Shown here: positions 7,804 to 13,726 of the stretch, one piece after another | Position numbering within the stretch: position 1 is the first letter of the stretch | Layout: each line of letters begins with the position of its first letter | From: JANXSF01 sp043745195 | Lineage (GTDB): Bacteria; Acidobacteriota; Terriglobia; Bryobacterales; Bryobacteraceae | NCBI GenBank assembly: GCA_043745195.1 | Contig: JAYTTF010000256.1 | Location: forward strand, 1-13,726 | Direction: 5' to 3' | Length of the DNA stretch: 13,726 bases | Program-made: the position numbers and the translations under genes | Notes under the pieces: generated by a model | Database searches by the model: none | What the model was told of the DNA's origin: nothing | The model's input: only the letters and a program-made list of their open reading frames with translations

Positions 7804-7813
7804 TATTATTATC
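7784..7813. promoter_or_regulatory. GATAATAAT-N12-ATTATTATC inverted repeat (Fur/PerR-like)
   Basis: GATAATAAT at 7784-7792 and ATTATTATC at 7805-7813 are perfect 9-base inverted arms separated by 12 bases; the second arm ends one base before the perR ATG. The arms resemble half-sites of Fur-family boxes (GATAATNATTATC-like). The element overlaps the shorter palindrome at 7780-7798, the -10 region and the likely transcription start. It may hold two dimers or represent an alternative register. Confidence 0.55.
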
Positions 7814-7814
7814 C

Positions 7815-8288
7815 ATGTCAGGCATGCGCGCACAAGCACTCGACGACTTCCGCCGGCGCTGTAAACAACAAGGTCTTGCCTTCACTTTCCAGCGTCAGGT
7901 AATCTACGAAGCTGTTGTCGATTCGCGTGAGCATCCGACACCGGAATTGATCTATGAGCAGGTCAGGCAGCGGATCCCATCCATTTCCCTGGGCACTATT
8001 TACAAGAACGTGAAGACGTTCCTCGATTCAGGCGTCCTCAAGGAAGTCACGCTCCACCATGGTTCGTTGCGCCTTGAATCAAATATGGCACCGCATCATC
8101 ACCTGGTCTGTTCCTCGTGCAAAGCAATTTTCGATGTTGAAGAGAACGCAGTGGAGCCAGTTCGTTTGCCCACCAGCAAGTTGCCTGCAGGCTTCTCGAT
8201 CCGGCAATGCAGGGTGGAGTTTGTCGGGGTTTGCAAAACCTGCCAAACGGCGCTAAGAAAGAAACCGCGAGATAAAAAAAGTGACTAA
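7815..8288 (+). CDS. perR: Fur-family peroxide-sensing regulator (PerR/FurA-like)
   Basis: This 157-residue cytoplasmic metalloregulator of the Fur family probably represses katG and itself until peroxide oxidises it. Residues 10-80 form the winged-helix domain (FTFQRQVIYEAV, then SLGTIYKNVKTF). Aligned to Bacillus subtilis PerR with a constant offset of three, the metal ligands are His40 (His37), Glu88 (Asp85), His94 (His91), His96 (His93) and Asp107 (Asp104). Having Asp rather than Glu at 107 is the PerR signature, whereas Glu88 is Fur-like. The structural zinc site is C99xxC102 plus C140xxC143. The start at 7815 suits a leaderless mRNA; Met4 (7824) is an alternative. The gene ends 19 bases before the preferred katG start, as in furA-katG operons. 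Family is certain; PerR versus another Fur subtype is probable. Confidence 0.85.
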   Translation: MSGMRAQALDDFRRRCKQQGLAFTFQRQVIYEAVVDSREHPTPELIYEQVRQRIPSISLGTIYKNVKTFLDSGVLKEVTLHHGSLRLESNMAPHHHLVCSSCKAIFDVEENAVEPVRLPTSKLPAGFSIRQCRVEFVGVCKTCQTALRKKPRDKKSD

Positions 8289-8291
8289 TTT

Positions 8292-8300
8292 GAGAAAGGA
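8292..8300 (+). promoter_or_regulatory. Ribosome binding site deciding the katG start
   Basis: GAGAAAGGA ends seven bases before the ATG at 8308. The GTG at 8281, which is open in the same frame and overlaps perR, has only an A-run before it. The site therefore supports 8308 as the true start. Confidence 0.7.
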
Positions 8301-8307
8301 TAAAGAT

Positions 8308-10557
8308 ATGGAAGAACAATTCAAAACTGCGATTGGGGAGCCCGCTCCAAATCAGAAAGAGCACAACCCGTTAGCGGAAGCCAAATGCCCGGTTGCGCAC
8401 GGTGCTCTCACACACACTTCGGCTGGTGGCCCCACCAACGCTAATTGGTGGCCGAATCAACTGAACTTGAAGATCCTTCACCAGCGCACCCCTGTGTCCA
8501 ATCCTATGGACAAAGAGTTCAAATATGCTGAAGCATTCAAGAGCCTCGACCTGAATGCGGTGATCCAGGACCTGCATGCTCTGATGACCACATCTCAAGA
8601 CTGGTGGCCGGCAGATTACGGCCATTATGGTCCGCTCTTCATCCGCATGGCATGGCATAGCGCAGGTACTTACCGTATCGCCGACGGCCGAGGTGGAGCA
8701 GGTTCCGGAGCACAGCGATTCGCGCCTCTCAACAGTTGGCCGGACAACGTGAGTCTTGACAAAGCCCGCAGGTTACTCTGGCCCATCAAGCAAAAGTACG
8801 GCCAGAAATTATCTTGGGCAGACCTGATGATCCTCACCGGGAACGTCGCCTTGGAATCGATGGGATTCAAAACCGCTGGTTTCGCCGGTGGCCGCGAAGA
8901 TATATGGGAGCCGGAAGAAGAAATTTACTGGGGACCTGAGGGCAAGTGGCTCGAAGACCAACGCTACAGCGGCGATCGTGAACTCGCCAACCCGTTGGGA
9001 GCCGTTCAGATGGGCTTGATCTACGTGAATCCTCAAGGGCCAAACGGCAATCCGGATCCGCTTGCATCAGCCAGGGACATCCGCGAGACTTTCGCCCGCA
9101 TGGCGATGAATGATGAGGAGACGGTGGCCCTGATCGCCGGCGGACACACGTTCGGTAAAGCCCATGGCGCAGCCGATGCAAACAAGTATTGCAGCCCCGA
9201 ACCGGAGGGAGGAGGCATCGAAGAACAAGGCTTTGGATGGACCAATAGCTTCGGTAGCGGAGTAGGGGCCGACGCGATCACTAGCGGACTGGAAGGCGCA
9301 TGGACCACCAATCCGATAAAGTGGGACAACAACTACTTCGACAACCTGTTCAAATATGAATGGGTGCTCACCAAGAGTCCCGCCGGTGCACATCAATGGA
9401 CCCCCAAGGATGCATCTGCAGCAGGCACTGTACCGGACGCCCACGATCCGTCGAAGAAGCACGCTCCAATGATGTTCACCACTGATCTTTCACTGAAGAT
9501 GGATCCGAACTATGCGCCGATTTCCAAGCGGTTCCACGAGAATCCGCAGGCATTCGCAGAAGCGTTCGCCAAGGCTTGGTACAAATTGACGCATCGCGAT
9601 ATGGGCCCTGTTTCGCGATACCTTGGTCCGCTGGTTCCCGCGCAACCCCTGTTGTGGCAGGACCCCGTTCCTGCTGTGAACCATGAACTGATCGGCGAGC
9701 AGGAAATTGCTGCACTGAAGAGTAAGATCCTGGCGTCCAGACTTTCTATTTCCCAACTGGTCACAACCGCATGGGCCTCGGCCGCAACGTTCCGCGGCAG
9801 CGACAAGCGCGGTGGTGCCAATGGTGCTCGTATTCGCCTCTCACCCCAAAAGGATTGGGAAGCCAATCAACCAGCCGAACTGTCGAACGTCCTGACGGCG
9901 CTCGAAGAGATCCGGAAGGATTTCAACAGCGGTTCTAAAAAGGTCTCGCTTGCAGATCTCATCGTTCTTGGCGGCTGCGCAGCCGTCGAAGCTGCGGCGA
10001 AAAAGGCCGGTCACGAGGTGAACGTTCCCTTTTCACCGGGTCGCACGGACGCCTCGCAGGATCAGACCGATGTGCATTCCTTCGCAGTACTCGAGCCAGT
10101 CGCCGACGGTTTCCGCAATTATCTCCGGAAAGGACACGCGGCATCGGCGGCTGAGATGCTTGTGGACCGGGCGCAGTTGATGAACCTGACCGCTCCGGAA
10201 ATGACGGTTCTGGTTGGGGGCATGCGTGCACTGGGTGCAAATTTTGGGCAGTCTCAAAACGGTGTGTTCACAAATCGACCCGGGACATTGACGAATGATT
10301 TCTTCGTCAACCTGCTCGATATGAATACGAAGTGGCAGAAATCGGCCACAACGGAGGGCGTTTTGGAAGGGCTCGATCGGGCCACCGGCAAACTCAAATG
10401 GACCGGCACTGTCGTTGATCTGGTCTTCGGTTCAAACTCCCAGCTCCGAGCCTTGACGGAAGTCTATGCATCTGCCGACGCATCGGAGGCGTTTGTGAAG
10501 GACTTCGTGGCCGCGTGGAGCAAGGTGATGAACCTTGATCGCTACGACCTTGCTTGA
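8308..10557 (+). CDS. katG: Catalase-peroxidase KatG
   Basis: This heme enzyme of 749 residues, a normal family length, disproportionates hydrogen peroxide and also has peroxidase activity in the cytoplasm. The N-terminal catalytic domain shows the distal triad in RMAWHSAGTYR (Arg113, Trp116, His117) and the proximal heme ligand His280 in GGHTFGKAHG. The Met-Tyr-Trp crosslink that gives catalase activity is intact: Trp116, Tyr239 (GLIYVNPQGP) and Met265 (RMAMND), matching Trp107, Tyr229 and Met255 of Mycobacterium tuberculosis KatG. The C-terminal, heme-less duplicate domain is complete (RGSDKRGGANGARIRL, then VLGGCAAVEAA and GGMRALGAN). There is no signal peptide. The ATG at 8308 has a good ribosome binding site. 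The gene is co-transcribed with the upstream Fur-family regulator and is probably induced by peroxide through it. It ends against a strong bidirectional terminator. Confidence 0.97.
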   Translation: MEEQFKTAIGEPAPNQKEHNPLAEAKCPVAHGALTHTSAGGPTNANWWPNQLNLKILHQRTPVSNPMDKEFKYAEAFKSLDLNAVIQDLHALMTTSQDWWPADYGHYGPLFIRMAWHSAGTYRIADGRGGAGSGAQRFAPLNSWPDNVSLDKARRLLWPIKQKYGQKLSWADLMILTGNVALESMGFKTAGFAGGREDIWEPEEEIYWGPEGKWLEDQRYSGDRELANPLGAVQMGLIYVNPQGPNGNPDPLASARDIRETFARMAMNDEETVALIAGGHTFGKAHGAADANKYCSPEPEGGGIEEQGFGWTNSFGSGVGADAITSGLEGAWTTNPIKWDNNYFDNLFKYEWVLTKSPAGAHQWTPKDASAAGTVPDAHDPSKKHAPMMFTTDLSLKMDPNYAPISKRFHENPQAFAEAFAKAWYKLTHRDMGPVSRYLGPLVPAQPLLWQDPVPAVNHELIGEQEIAALKSKILASRLSISQLVTTAWASAATFRGSDKRGGANGARIRLSPQKDWEANQPAELSNVLTALEEIRKDFNSGSKKVSLADLIVLGGCAAVEAAAKKAGHEVNVPFSPGRTDASQDQTDVHSFAVLEPVADGFRNYLRKGHAASAAEMLVDRAQLMNLTAPEMTVLVGGMRALGANFGQSQNGVFTNRPGTLTNDFFVNLLDMNTKWQKSATTEGVLEGLDRATGKLKWTGTVVDLVFGSNSQLRALTEVYASADASEAFVKDFVAAWSKVMNLDRYDLA

Positions 10558-10573
10558 GCTTGGCTAAACGAGG

Positions 10574-10614
10574 GGGGGAGTTTTCCAGCTCACGCAGGGC
10601 CGGAAAACTCCCCC
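10574..10614. terminator. Bidirectional terminator between katG and the molybdoenzyme operon
   Basis: GGGGGAGTTTTCC at 10574-10586 and GGAAAACTCCCCC at 10602-10614 form a perfect 13-bp stem with a 15-base loop. It lies between two convergent genes, 16 bases after the katG stop and three bases after the stop of the minus-strand oxidoreductase. Neither side has a U-tract outside the stem, though the TTTT/AAAA block inside the stem is symmetrical. It would act on both transcripts. Confidence 0.8.
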
Positions 10615-10617
10615 GTC

Positions 10618-11352
10618 TCAGATACCCGCGTACCAGGAATATGCGCCACCCACCGGCACTCCCGCTAGCGTATCGGTGAGAGTCACCTTGTGGAGAAATT
10701 TCAGACTCTTATAACCCAGTTGCTTCGGAAGACGCATCCGTAGTGGGCCGCCGTGACCCACCGGAAGGTCGCCGGTATTTATTCCATAGGTCACAAGTGT
10801 TTGAGGGTGCAACGCATCGTCCATATCGATCGCATCAACCCAGCCGTCCATCGAGTGATATACAACAAACTTAGCCTGCGGCAGTGCCCCCGCAACATTC
10901 AGAATGTGCGATAGCGGGACTCCCGTCCACTGTGCAATGTAGGACCAGCCTTCTTCACAGACAAGCTGCGTGATCTGACTGCGAGCGGGGTAGCCCTTTA
11001 GTTCGGCAATGGAAAGCGAACTGGGGCGATTGACCAAGCCGTCCACTTTGAATCGCCAATCCTTGAATCCACCCGCTCGCAGACGGAGAAATTCCTCACT
11101 CTTGGGCGGGTCCCCTGTGGGGTGGGGAATTTTGGAAATCTGACTTTGCTTGAACTCGCGAGCATTGGAATTGCTTGTCAGCAGCCGCTGAGCAGCATAG
11201 GTCAACGTATGGCCGCAGCCGTAGATGCCGCCGGAATCGGGAGGCACCAGTCCGTGTTGATCGGCGATGCGGGCAGCTACCGCGATACCGGATACTCCTG
11301 CGGCACCCACCAAGCCGGACGTGATCAGTTGACGACGGGAAATGTTACTCAT
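10618..11352 (-). CDS. Tat-exported molybdopterin oxidoreductase, SUOX/MsrP fold (copy 2)
   Basis: This 244-residue protein of the oxidoreductase molybdopterin-binding (sulfite oxidase / MsrP-YedY) family is expected in the periplasm. The N-terminus MSNISRRQLITSG is a twin-arginine signal, followed by an Ala/Gly/Val-rich hydrophobic stretch to about 30. Cys132 in VCEEGWSYIAQWTGVPL is the expected molybdenum-ligating cysteine. PVGHGGPLRMRLP (residues 197-209) and the end QLGYKSLKFL fit the family. The start at 11352 has the ribosome binding site CAGGAG at 11358-11363, five bases away. An upstream in-frame Met at 11406 overlaps the neighbouring gene and lacks support. It differs from copy 1 by substitutions only, about 70 percent identical after residue 60, and has Cys46 where copy 1 has Gly. 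It is the last gene of the operon. The substrate is not known; a protein or small-molecule sulfoxide reductase is possible. Confidence 0.88.
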   Translation of the reverse strand: MSNISRRQLITSGLVGAAGVSGIAVAARIADQHGLVPPDSGGIYGCGHTLTYAAQRLLTSNSNAREFKQSQISKIPHPTGDPPKSEEFLRLRAGGFKDWRFKVDGLVNRPSSLSIAELKGYPARSQITQLVCEEGWSYIAQWTGVPLSHILNVAGALPQAKFVVYHSMDGWVDAIDMDDALHPQTLVTYGINTGDLPVGHGGPLRMRLPKQLGYKSLKFLHKVTLTDTLAGVPVGGAYSWYAGI

Positions 11353-11380
11353 ACTTGCTCCTGCGGCGAATCGGCGCGGC
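11179..11380 (-). repeat. Near-identical 202-base duplication block, copy 2
   Basis: This block matches 11954-12155 at an offset of exactly 775 bases, with 8 mismatches in 202. It covers the first 58 codons of the oxidoreductase, its ribosome binding site and 28 bases upstream. Those 28 bases correspond to the last codons of the cytochrome b gene in the other copy, so here they are a non-coding remnant left by the duplication. Confidence 0.9.
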
Positions 11381-11392
11381 GATTTCCGCTGT

Positions 11393-12127
11393 TCAGATTC
11401 CTGCATACCAGGAATATTTAGTGTCCAGCCGCAGCCCTTTCAGCGTGTCGGTGAAAGTCAATTTAGTTAGGAACTTCCTGCTCTTATACCCCAGTTGCCT
11501 CGGCACACGCAGACGCAGGGGGCCACCGTGCCCAACAGGGATCGCTCCTCCGTTCATTCCATAGCTGACCAGTGTTTGCTGGTGCCAAGCTTCGGCCATA
11601 TCAATCGCTTCAACCCTGCCGTCCATCGTGGAGTAAACTGCATACTTGGCCAGCGGTTGGACACCAACAAGATTCAGAATGTGCGAGAGCGGCACGCCGG
11701 TCCACTCTGCAATGTAAGACCAACCTTCTTCGCAGATCATCTGTGTGATCTGGCTGCTTGTAGGAAAACTCCTCAGTTCAGCCACAGAGAATGAAGCAGG
11801 GCGCTCCACCATGCCGTCCACTGTGAGTCGCCAATCTTGGAATCCGCCAGCCTTCAACCGAAGGAATTCCTCACTCTTGGGCGGCCTCCCTTTTGGATGC
11901 GGTGTCTTGGAGATCTGGCTTCGCGCAAACTCGCGTGCGTTTGAATTGCCCACCAGCAGCCGCTGAGCAGCATAGGTCAACGTATGGCCTCCGCCGTAGA
12001 TGCCGCCGGAATCGGGAGGCACCAGACCGTGTTGATCGGCGATGCGGGCAGCTACCGCGATACCGGATACTCCTGCGGCACCCACCACGCCGGACGTGAT
12101 CAGTTTGCGACGGGAAATGTTGCTCAT
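11393..12127 (-). CDS. Tat-exported molybdopterin oxidoreductase, SUOX/MsrP fold (copy 1)
   Basis: This 244-residue paralogue of the next gene is identical in length and has no gaps against it. It has a twin-arginine signal MSNISRRKLITSG, a hydrophobic segment to about residue 30 and the expected molybdenum ligand Cys132 in ICEEGWSYIAEWTGVPL. The conserved PVGHGGPLRLRVP and QLGYKSRKFL follow, and it ends YSWYAGI like its twin. Its ATG overlaps the TGA of the cytochrome b gene (ATGA), which implies translational coupling and suggests the cytochrome passes electrons to it. The ribosome binding site CAGGAG lies five bases before the start, inside the cytochrome gene. In Escherichia coli the related MsrP works with the heme membrane protein MsrQ in periplasmic methionine-sulfoxide repair; here the partner is a larger four-histidine cytochrome b, so the reaction may differ. 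Family is secure; the substrate is unknown. Confidence 0.9.
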   Translation of the reverse strand: MSNISRRKLITSGVVGAAGVSGIAVAARIADQHGLVPPDSGGIYGGGHTLTYAAQRLLVGNSNAREFARSQISKTPHPKGRPPKSEEFLRLKAGGFQDWRLTVDGMVERPASFSVAELRSFPTSSQITQMICEEGWSYIAEWTGVPLSHILNLVGVQPLAKYAVYSTMDGRVEAIDMAEAWHQQTLVSYGMNGGAIPVGHGGPLRLRVPRQLGYKSRKFLTKLTFTDTLKGLRLDTKYSWYAGI

Positions 12128-12155
12128 ACTTGCTCCTGCGGCGCATCGGCGCGGC
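11954..12155 (-). repeat. Near-identical 202-base duplication block, copy 1
   Basis: This is the partner of 11179-11380, with 8 mismatches in 202. It comprises the last 28 or so coding bases of the cytochrome b gene and the first 58 codons of the first oxidoreductase. As an intact gene junction it looks like the original, with the other block the derived copy. Confidence 0.9.
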
Positions 12156-12867
12156 CTGTGATCATGGTTCGCACGCGTTTTGTGAATCCGGCCAGATAGA
12201 CCATCAACACATGAACGAAGAAGAAAAGAACCAGCCCCACAGTTGCAAAAAAGTGAATGGTCCGCGCAGACTGCTGGCCGCCTGCTAACTCAACCAGAAA
12301 TGGAAACGCCGCTGTGATTGAGGGGGACATTGCCAAGCCGGTCCAGATCAATATTGGGAAAAGACCAAATATGACGAATAGGTAGGCGATCCGCTGCAGC
12401 ACATTATAGGACCAGACTTCTTCTTCACCCGGTGGCTTGAAACGCAGATGATTCGCGATGGCTCCAGAGAGTCTAGCCCAGGAAAGGTCCGCCGCAGCAG
12501 GCAGTAAACTTTTTCGCAAGTGTCCGGAGCGCAGGATGGACACAGCGTACATCAAGCCCGTGAACACCACGATCCACGCGGTCTGGAAATGGAGGGAGCG
12601 GCTCCAACCGTTCTGGTCCGGCAGCACGAAGTTGTAGCCGGTCTTCACATAAGGGCGGGAGGCGGGTATGGGGATTTGGAAGAGCGATGGCGTTAGCGAA
12701 TTTCCGTCCTCGCCCCAATAAAATCTTGGGTGCGAGATTATTAGTTCCACACCACTGACCAGTAAGAGGAGGAAACAGAGCGCGGTGATCCAATGAGTAA
12801 CGCGCACCAGAAGGCTATGGCGGACGTTTGCCTTCGTTACGATTGAAGCGGACGCTGGATTCACCAC
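12124..12867 (-). CDS. Membrane cytochrome b (b561 / b6-type di-heme subunit)
   Basis: This inner-membrane protein of 247 residues has four main hydrophobic helices, at about 18-43, 91-111, 157-180 and 204-228. Histidines in the helices are placed for two b-type hemes: His25 (VRVTHWITA), His93 (RSLHFQTAW), His205 (RTIHFFATV) and His219 (FFFVHVLMV). This pattern is typical of cytochrome b subunits of molybdoenzymes, hydrogenases and thiosulfate reductases, which exchange electrons with the quinone pool. It is the first gene of an operon with two Tat-exported molybdopterin oxidoreductases, and its stop overlaps the start of the first one by four bases. Translation probably begins at GTG 12867 or the adjacent GTG 12864; neither has a clear ribosome binding site, so the start is uncertain. 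The direction of electron flow is not shown by the sequence. Confidence 0.87.
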   Translation of the reverse strand: MVNPASASIVTKANVRHSLLVRVTHWITALCFLLLLVSGVELIISHPRFYWGEDGNSLTPSLFQIPIPASRPYVKTGYNFVLPDQNGWSRSLHFQTAWIVVFTGLMYAVSILRSGHLRKSLLPAAADLSWARLSGAIANHLRFKPPGEEEVWSYNVLQRIAYLFVIFGLFPILIWTGLAMSPSITAAFPFLVELAGGQQSARTIHFFATVGLVLFFFVHVLMVYLAGFTKRVRTMITGRADAPQEQV

Positions 12868-12922
12868 ATCGGCATGATACCAGAATCGCCAAAGCTTGGT
12901 CTCAGCTGACTTTAAGGCAGGC

Positions 12923-13630
12923 TTAGTCTACACTGCTCACCGGTGCTGCCGATTGAGGACGCCAACCCAACACGACTCTGATTTCGGCGTAGTTGCTAGC
13001 TTCGCCAGTAAATATGGCGAAGCGCTGGCCGTCGCCAGTGACGGCGAAGCGCTGAAGACTGCGATTAGCAATTTTGTTATTCTCAAAAAGCTTCTGTGGG
13101 GCGCCGAAGTCCAACCCGTTTCCCTTGCTTGCGACGGATGCAGTGTATATGCCCTGCTGGTTACTAAAATACATTTCCTGGCCGTCGCCGCGCCACCGGG
13201 CCACGCCACCTCCCTCGCTCGATACTCGCCACTTCCCCGAGCCTAGTGGGAAACTTTGCACATAGATCTCTGACCTCCCCGATTCGTCCGAGGTGTAGGC
13301 GATCCACTTTCCGTCAGGAGAGAACTGCGGATCCGATTCGGAGAACGAATTCGCCAGCAACGGACGAGCCTCGTACTTCCCATCGAGCGGTAAAAGGAAT
13401 ATATCTTGAGACAGGTTGCCATTCTCAAAAAGCAGCAGTTTGCCATCGGGGGACACGGCCATATGATGCGAGTCCTTTGTTTGCAAAATTGTCAATGGCT
13501 TGCCTGTCCCATCAGCAGCCAGCTGTTGAATCGCATCCTTTCCCATCACATAGATTCGCGATCCGTCTGGGGATGGAACCGGAATAGAGCTGCCCTCAAA
13601 AGAGAGACGCGAAGTAATTCTCCTCTTTAT
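12923..13630 (-). CDS. PD40 / TolB-like beta-propeller protein, C-terminal part, 5' end broken
   Basis: The readable frame encodes WD40-like PD40 propeller blades: VPSPDGSRIYVMG, then MAVSPDGKLLLFE, PQFSPDGKWIAYTSDESG, ARWRGDGQEMYFSNQ and FAVTGDGQRFAIF, ending EIRVVLGWRPQ. Such blades form the extracytoplasmic C-terminal half of many Acidobacterial proteins, including Ser/Thr kinases and TolB- or peptidase-like proteins; the ending is typical of that group. The first obvious start is GTG 13549 (or ATG 13546), but coding similarity clearly continues upstream of it (EGSSIPVPSPDG) until an in-frame TGA at 13631-13633. A complete propeller needs more blades than are present. The gene is therefore either frameshifted near 13600-13630 or a decayed remnant. 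It ends 55 bases before the cytochrome b start on the same strand, without a visible terminator. The role is unknown. Confidence 0.7.
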   Translation of the reverse strand: MKRRITSRLSFEGSSIPVPSPDGSRIYVMGKDAIQQLAADGTGKPLTILQTKDSHHMAVSPDGKLLLFENGNLSQDIFLLPLDGKYEARPLLANSFSESDPQFSPDGKWIAYTSDESGRSEIYVQSFPLGSGKWRVSSEGGGVARWRGDGQEMYFSNQQGIYTASVASKGNGLDFGAPQKLFENNKIANRSLQRFAVTGDGQRFAIFTGEASNYAEIRVVLGWRPQSAAPVSSVD

Positions 13631-13726
13631 TCATAGGTACTTTGACACCATCGGACTCCTCACCGCCGTTCATGCCGGTATTGCGGCTATCGCCTTCTCC
13701 GGCCGGACTGCCCTTCTTGCTGACAG
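13596..13726 (-). CDS. Open frame at the right edge, possibly the upstream half of the PD40 gene
   Basis: A minus-strand frame is open from the window edge to a TGA at 13596-13598. It reads as a polar, Gly/Ser/Glu-rich segment (NTGMNGGEESDGVKVPMNKE) ending ENYFASLF. It overlaps the PD40 frame by about 35 bases in a different register, which fits a single-base frameshift joining the two. A plus-strand frame from 13554 to the edge is also open and hydrophobic (LLTAVHAGIAAIAFSGRTAL), so the coding strand here is not settled. I recognise no family in any of these. Confidence 0.3.
   Translation of the reverse strand, partial: VSKKGSPAGEGDSRNTGMNGGEESDGVKVPMNKEENYFASLF

Noticed and set aside
8281..8307. 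GTG at 8281 as the katG start, overlapping perR by 8 bases
   Set aside because: No ribosome binding site precedes it, whereas the ATG at 8308 has GAGAAAGGA seven bases upstream.
11353..11406. N-terminal extension of the second molybdoenzyme to a Met at 11406
   Set aside because: It would precede the Tat signal, overlap the neighbouring gene and is encoded partly by the cytochrome b remnant; 11352 has the ribosome binding site.
12896..13246. Plus-strand frame of 116 codons opposite the PD40 gene
   Set aside because: It is antisense to well-defined propeller motifs and has no support of its own.

Overview
The window looks like a chromosomal segment of a member of the Acidobacteriota, perhaps near Solibacter/Bryobacter. 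This is an inference from gene content: a PD40/TolB-like propeller protein, a 'STGPKTPEGK' family protein, a DNRLRE plus collagen-like secreted protein, a very long PTPS-related membrane protein, and a Fur-family regulator paired with katG. Base composition is moderately GC-rich. No rRNA, tRNA, CRISPR array or complete insertion sequence was seen.

Left part (1-6074, genes on the minus strand). A secreted protein of 521 residues has a signal peptide, a DNRLRE-like N-terminal module, 82 Gly-X-Y triplets and a small C-terminal domain. A hairpin follows its stop codon. Downstream on the same strand is a membrane protein of about 1350 residues made of two homologous halves of the PTPS-related/YfhO-like (GT-C-like) kind. 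The far left edge (1-218) is unresolved.

Middle (6075-7753). A roughly 730-base AT-richer stretch holds only a possible frameshifted membrane-protein gene. It is followed on the plus strand by an unrecognised 314-residue protein with three perfect-length 24-residue tandem repeats.

Oxidative-stress block (7775-12867). A strong promoter with nested inverted repeats drives a Fur/PerR-type regulator and, 19 bases later, a full-length catalase-peroxidase (katG). katG converges through a 13-bp perfect-stem bidirectional terminator on a minus-strand operon. That operon runs from a four-histidine membrane cytochrome b to two tandem, equally long Tat-exported molybdopterin oxidoreductases of the SUOX/MsrP fold. 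The two oxidoreductases are a tandem duplication with an exact period of 775 bases. The second copy still carries a 28-base remnant of the cytochrome gene's 3' end. PerR-KatG would detoxify peroxide in the cytoplasm, while the cytochrome b and molybdoenzymes could form a quinol-linked periplasmic reductase or oxidase; a methionine-sulfoxide repair role is a guess.

Right edge (12923-13726). The C-terminal part of a PD40 beta-propeller protein lies here. Its reading frame is interrupted upstream, suggesting a frameshift or a decayed gene.
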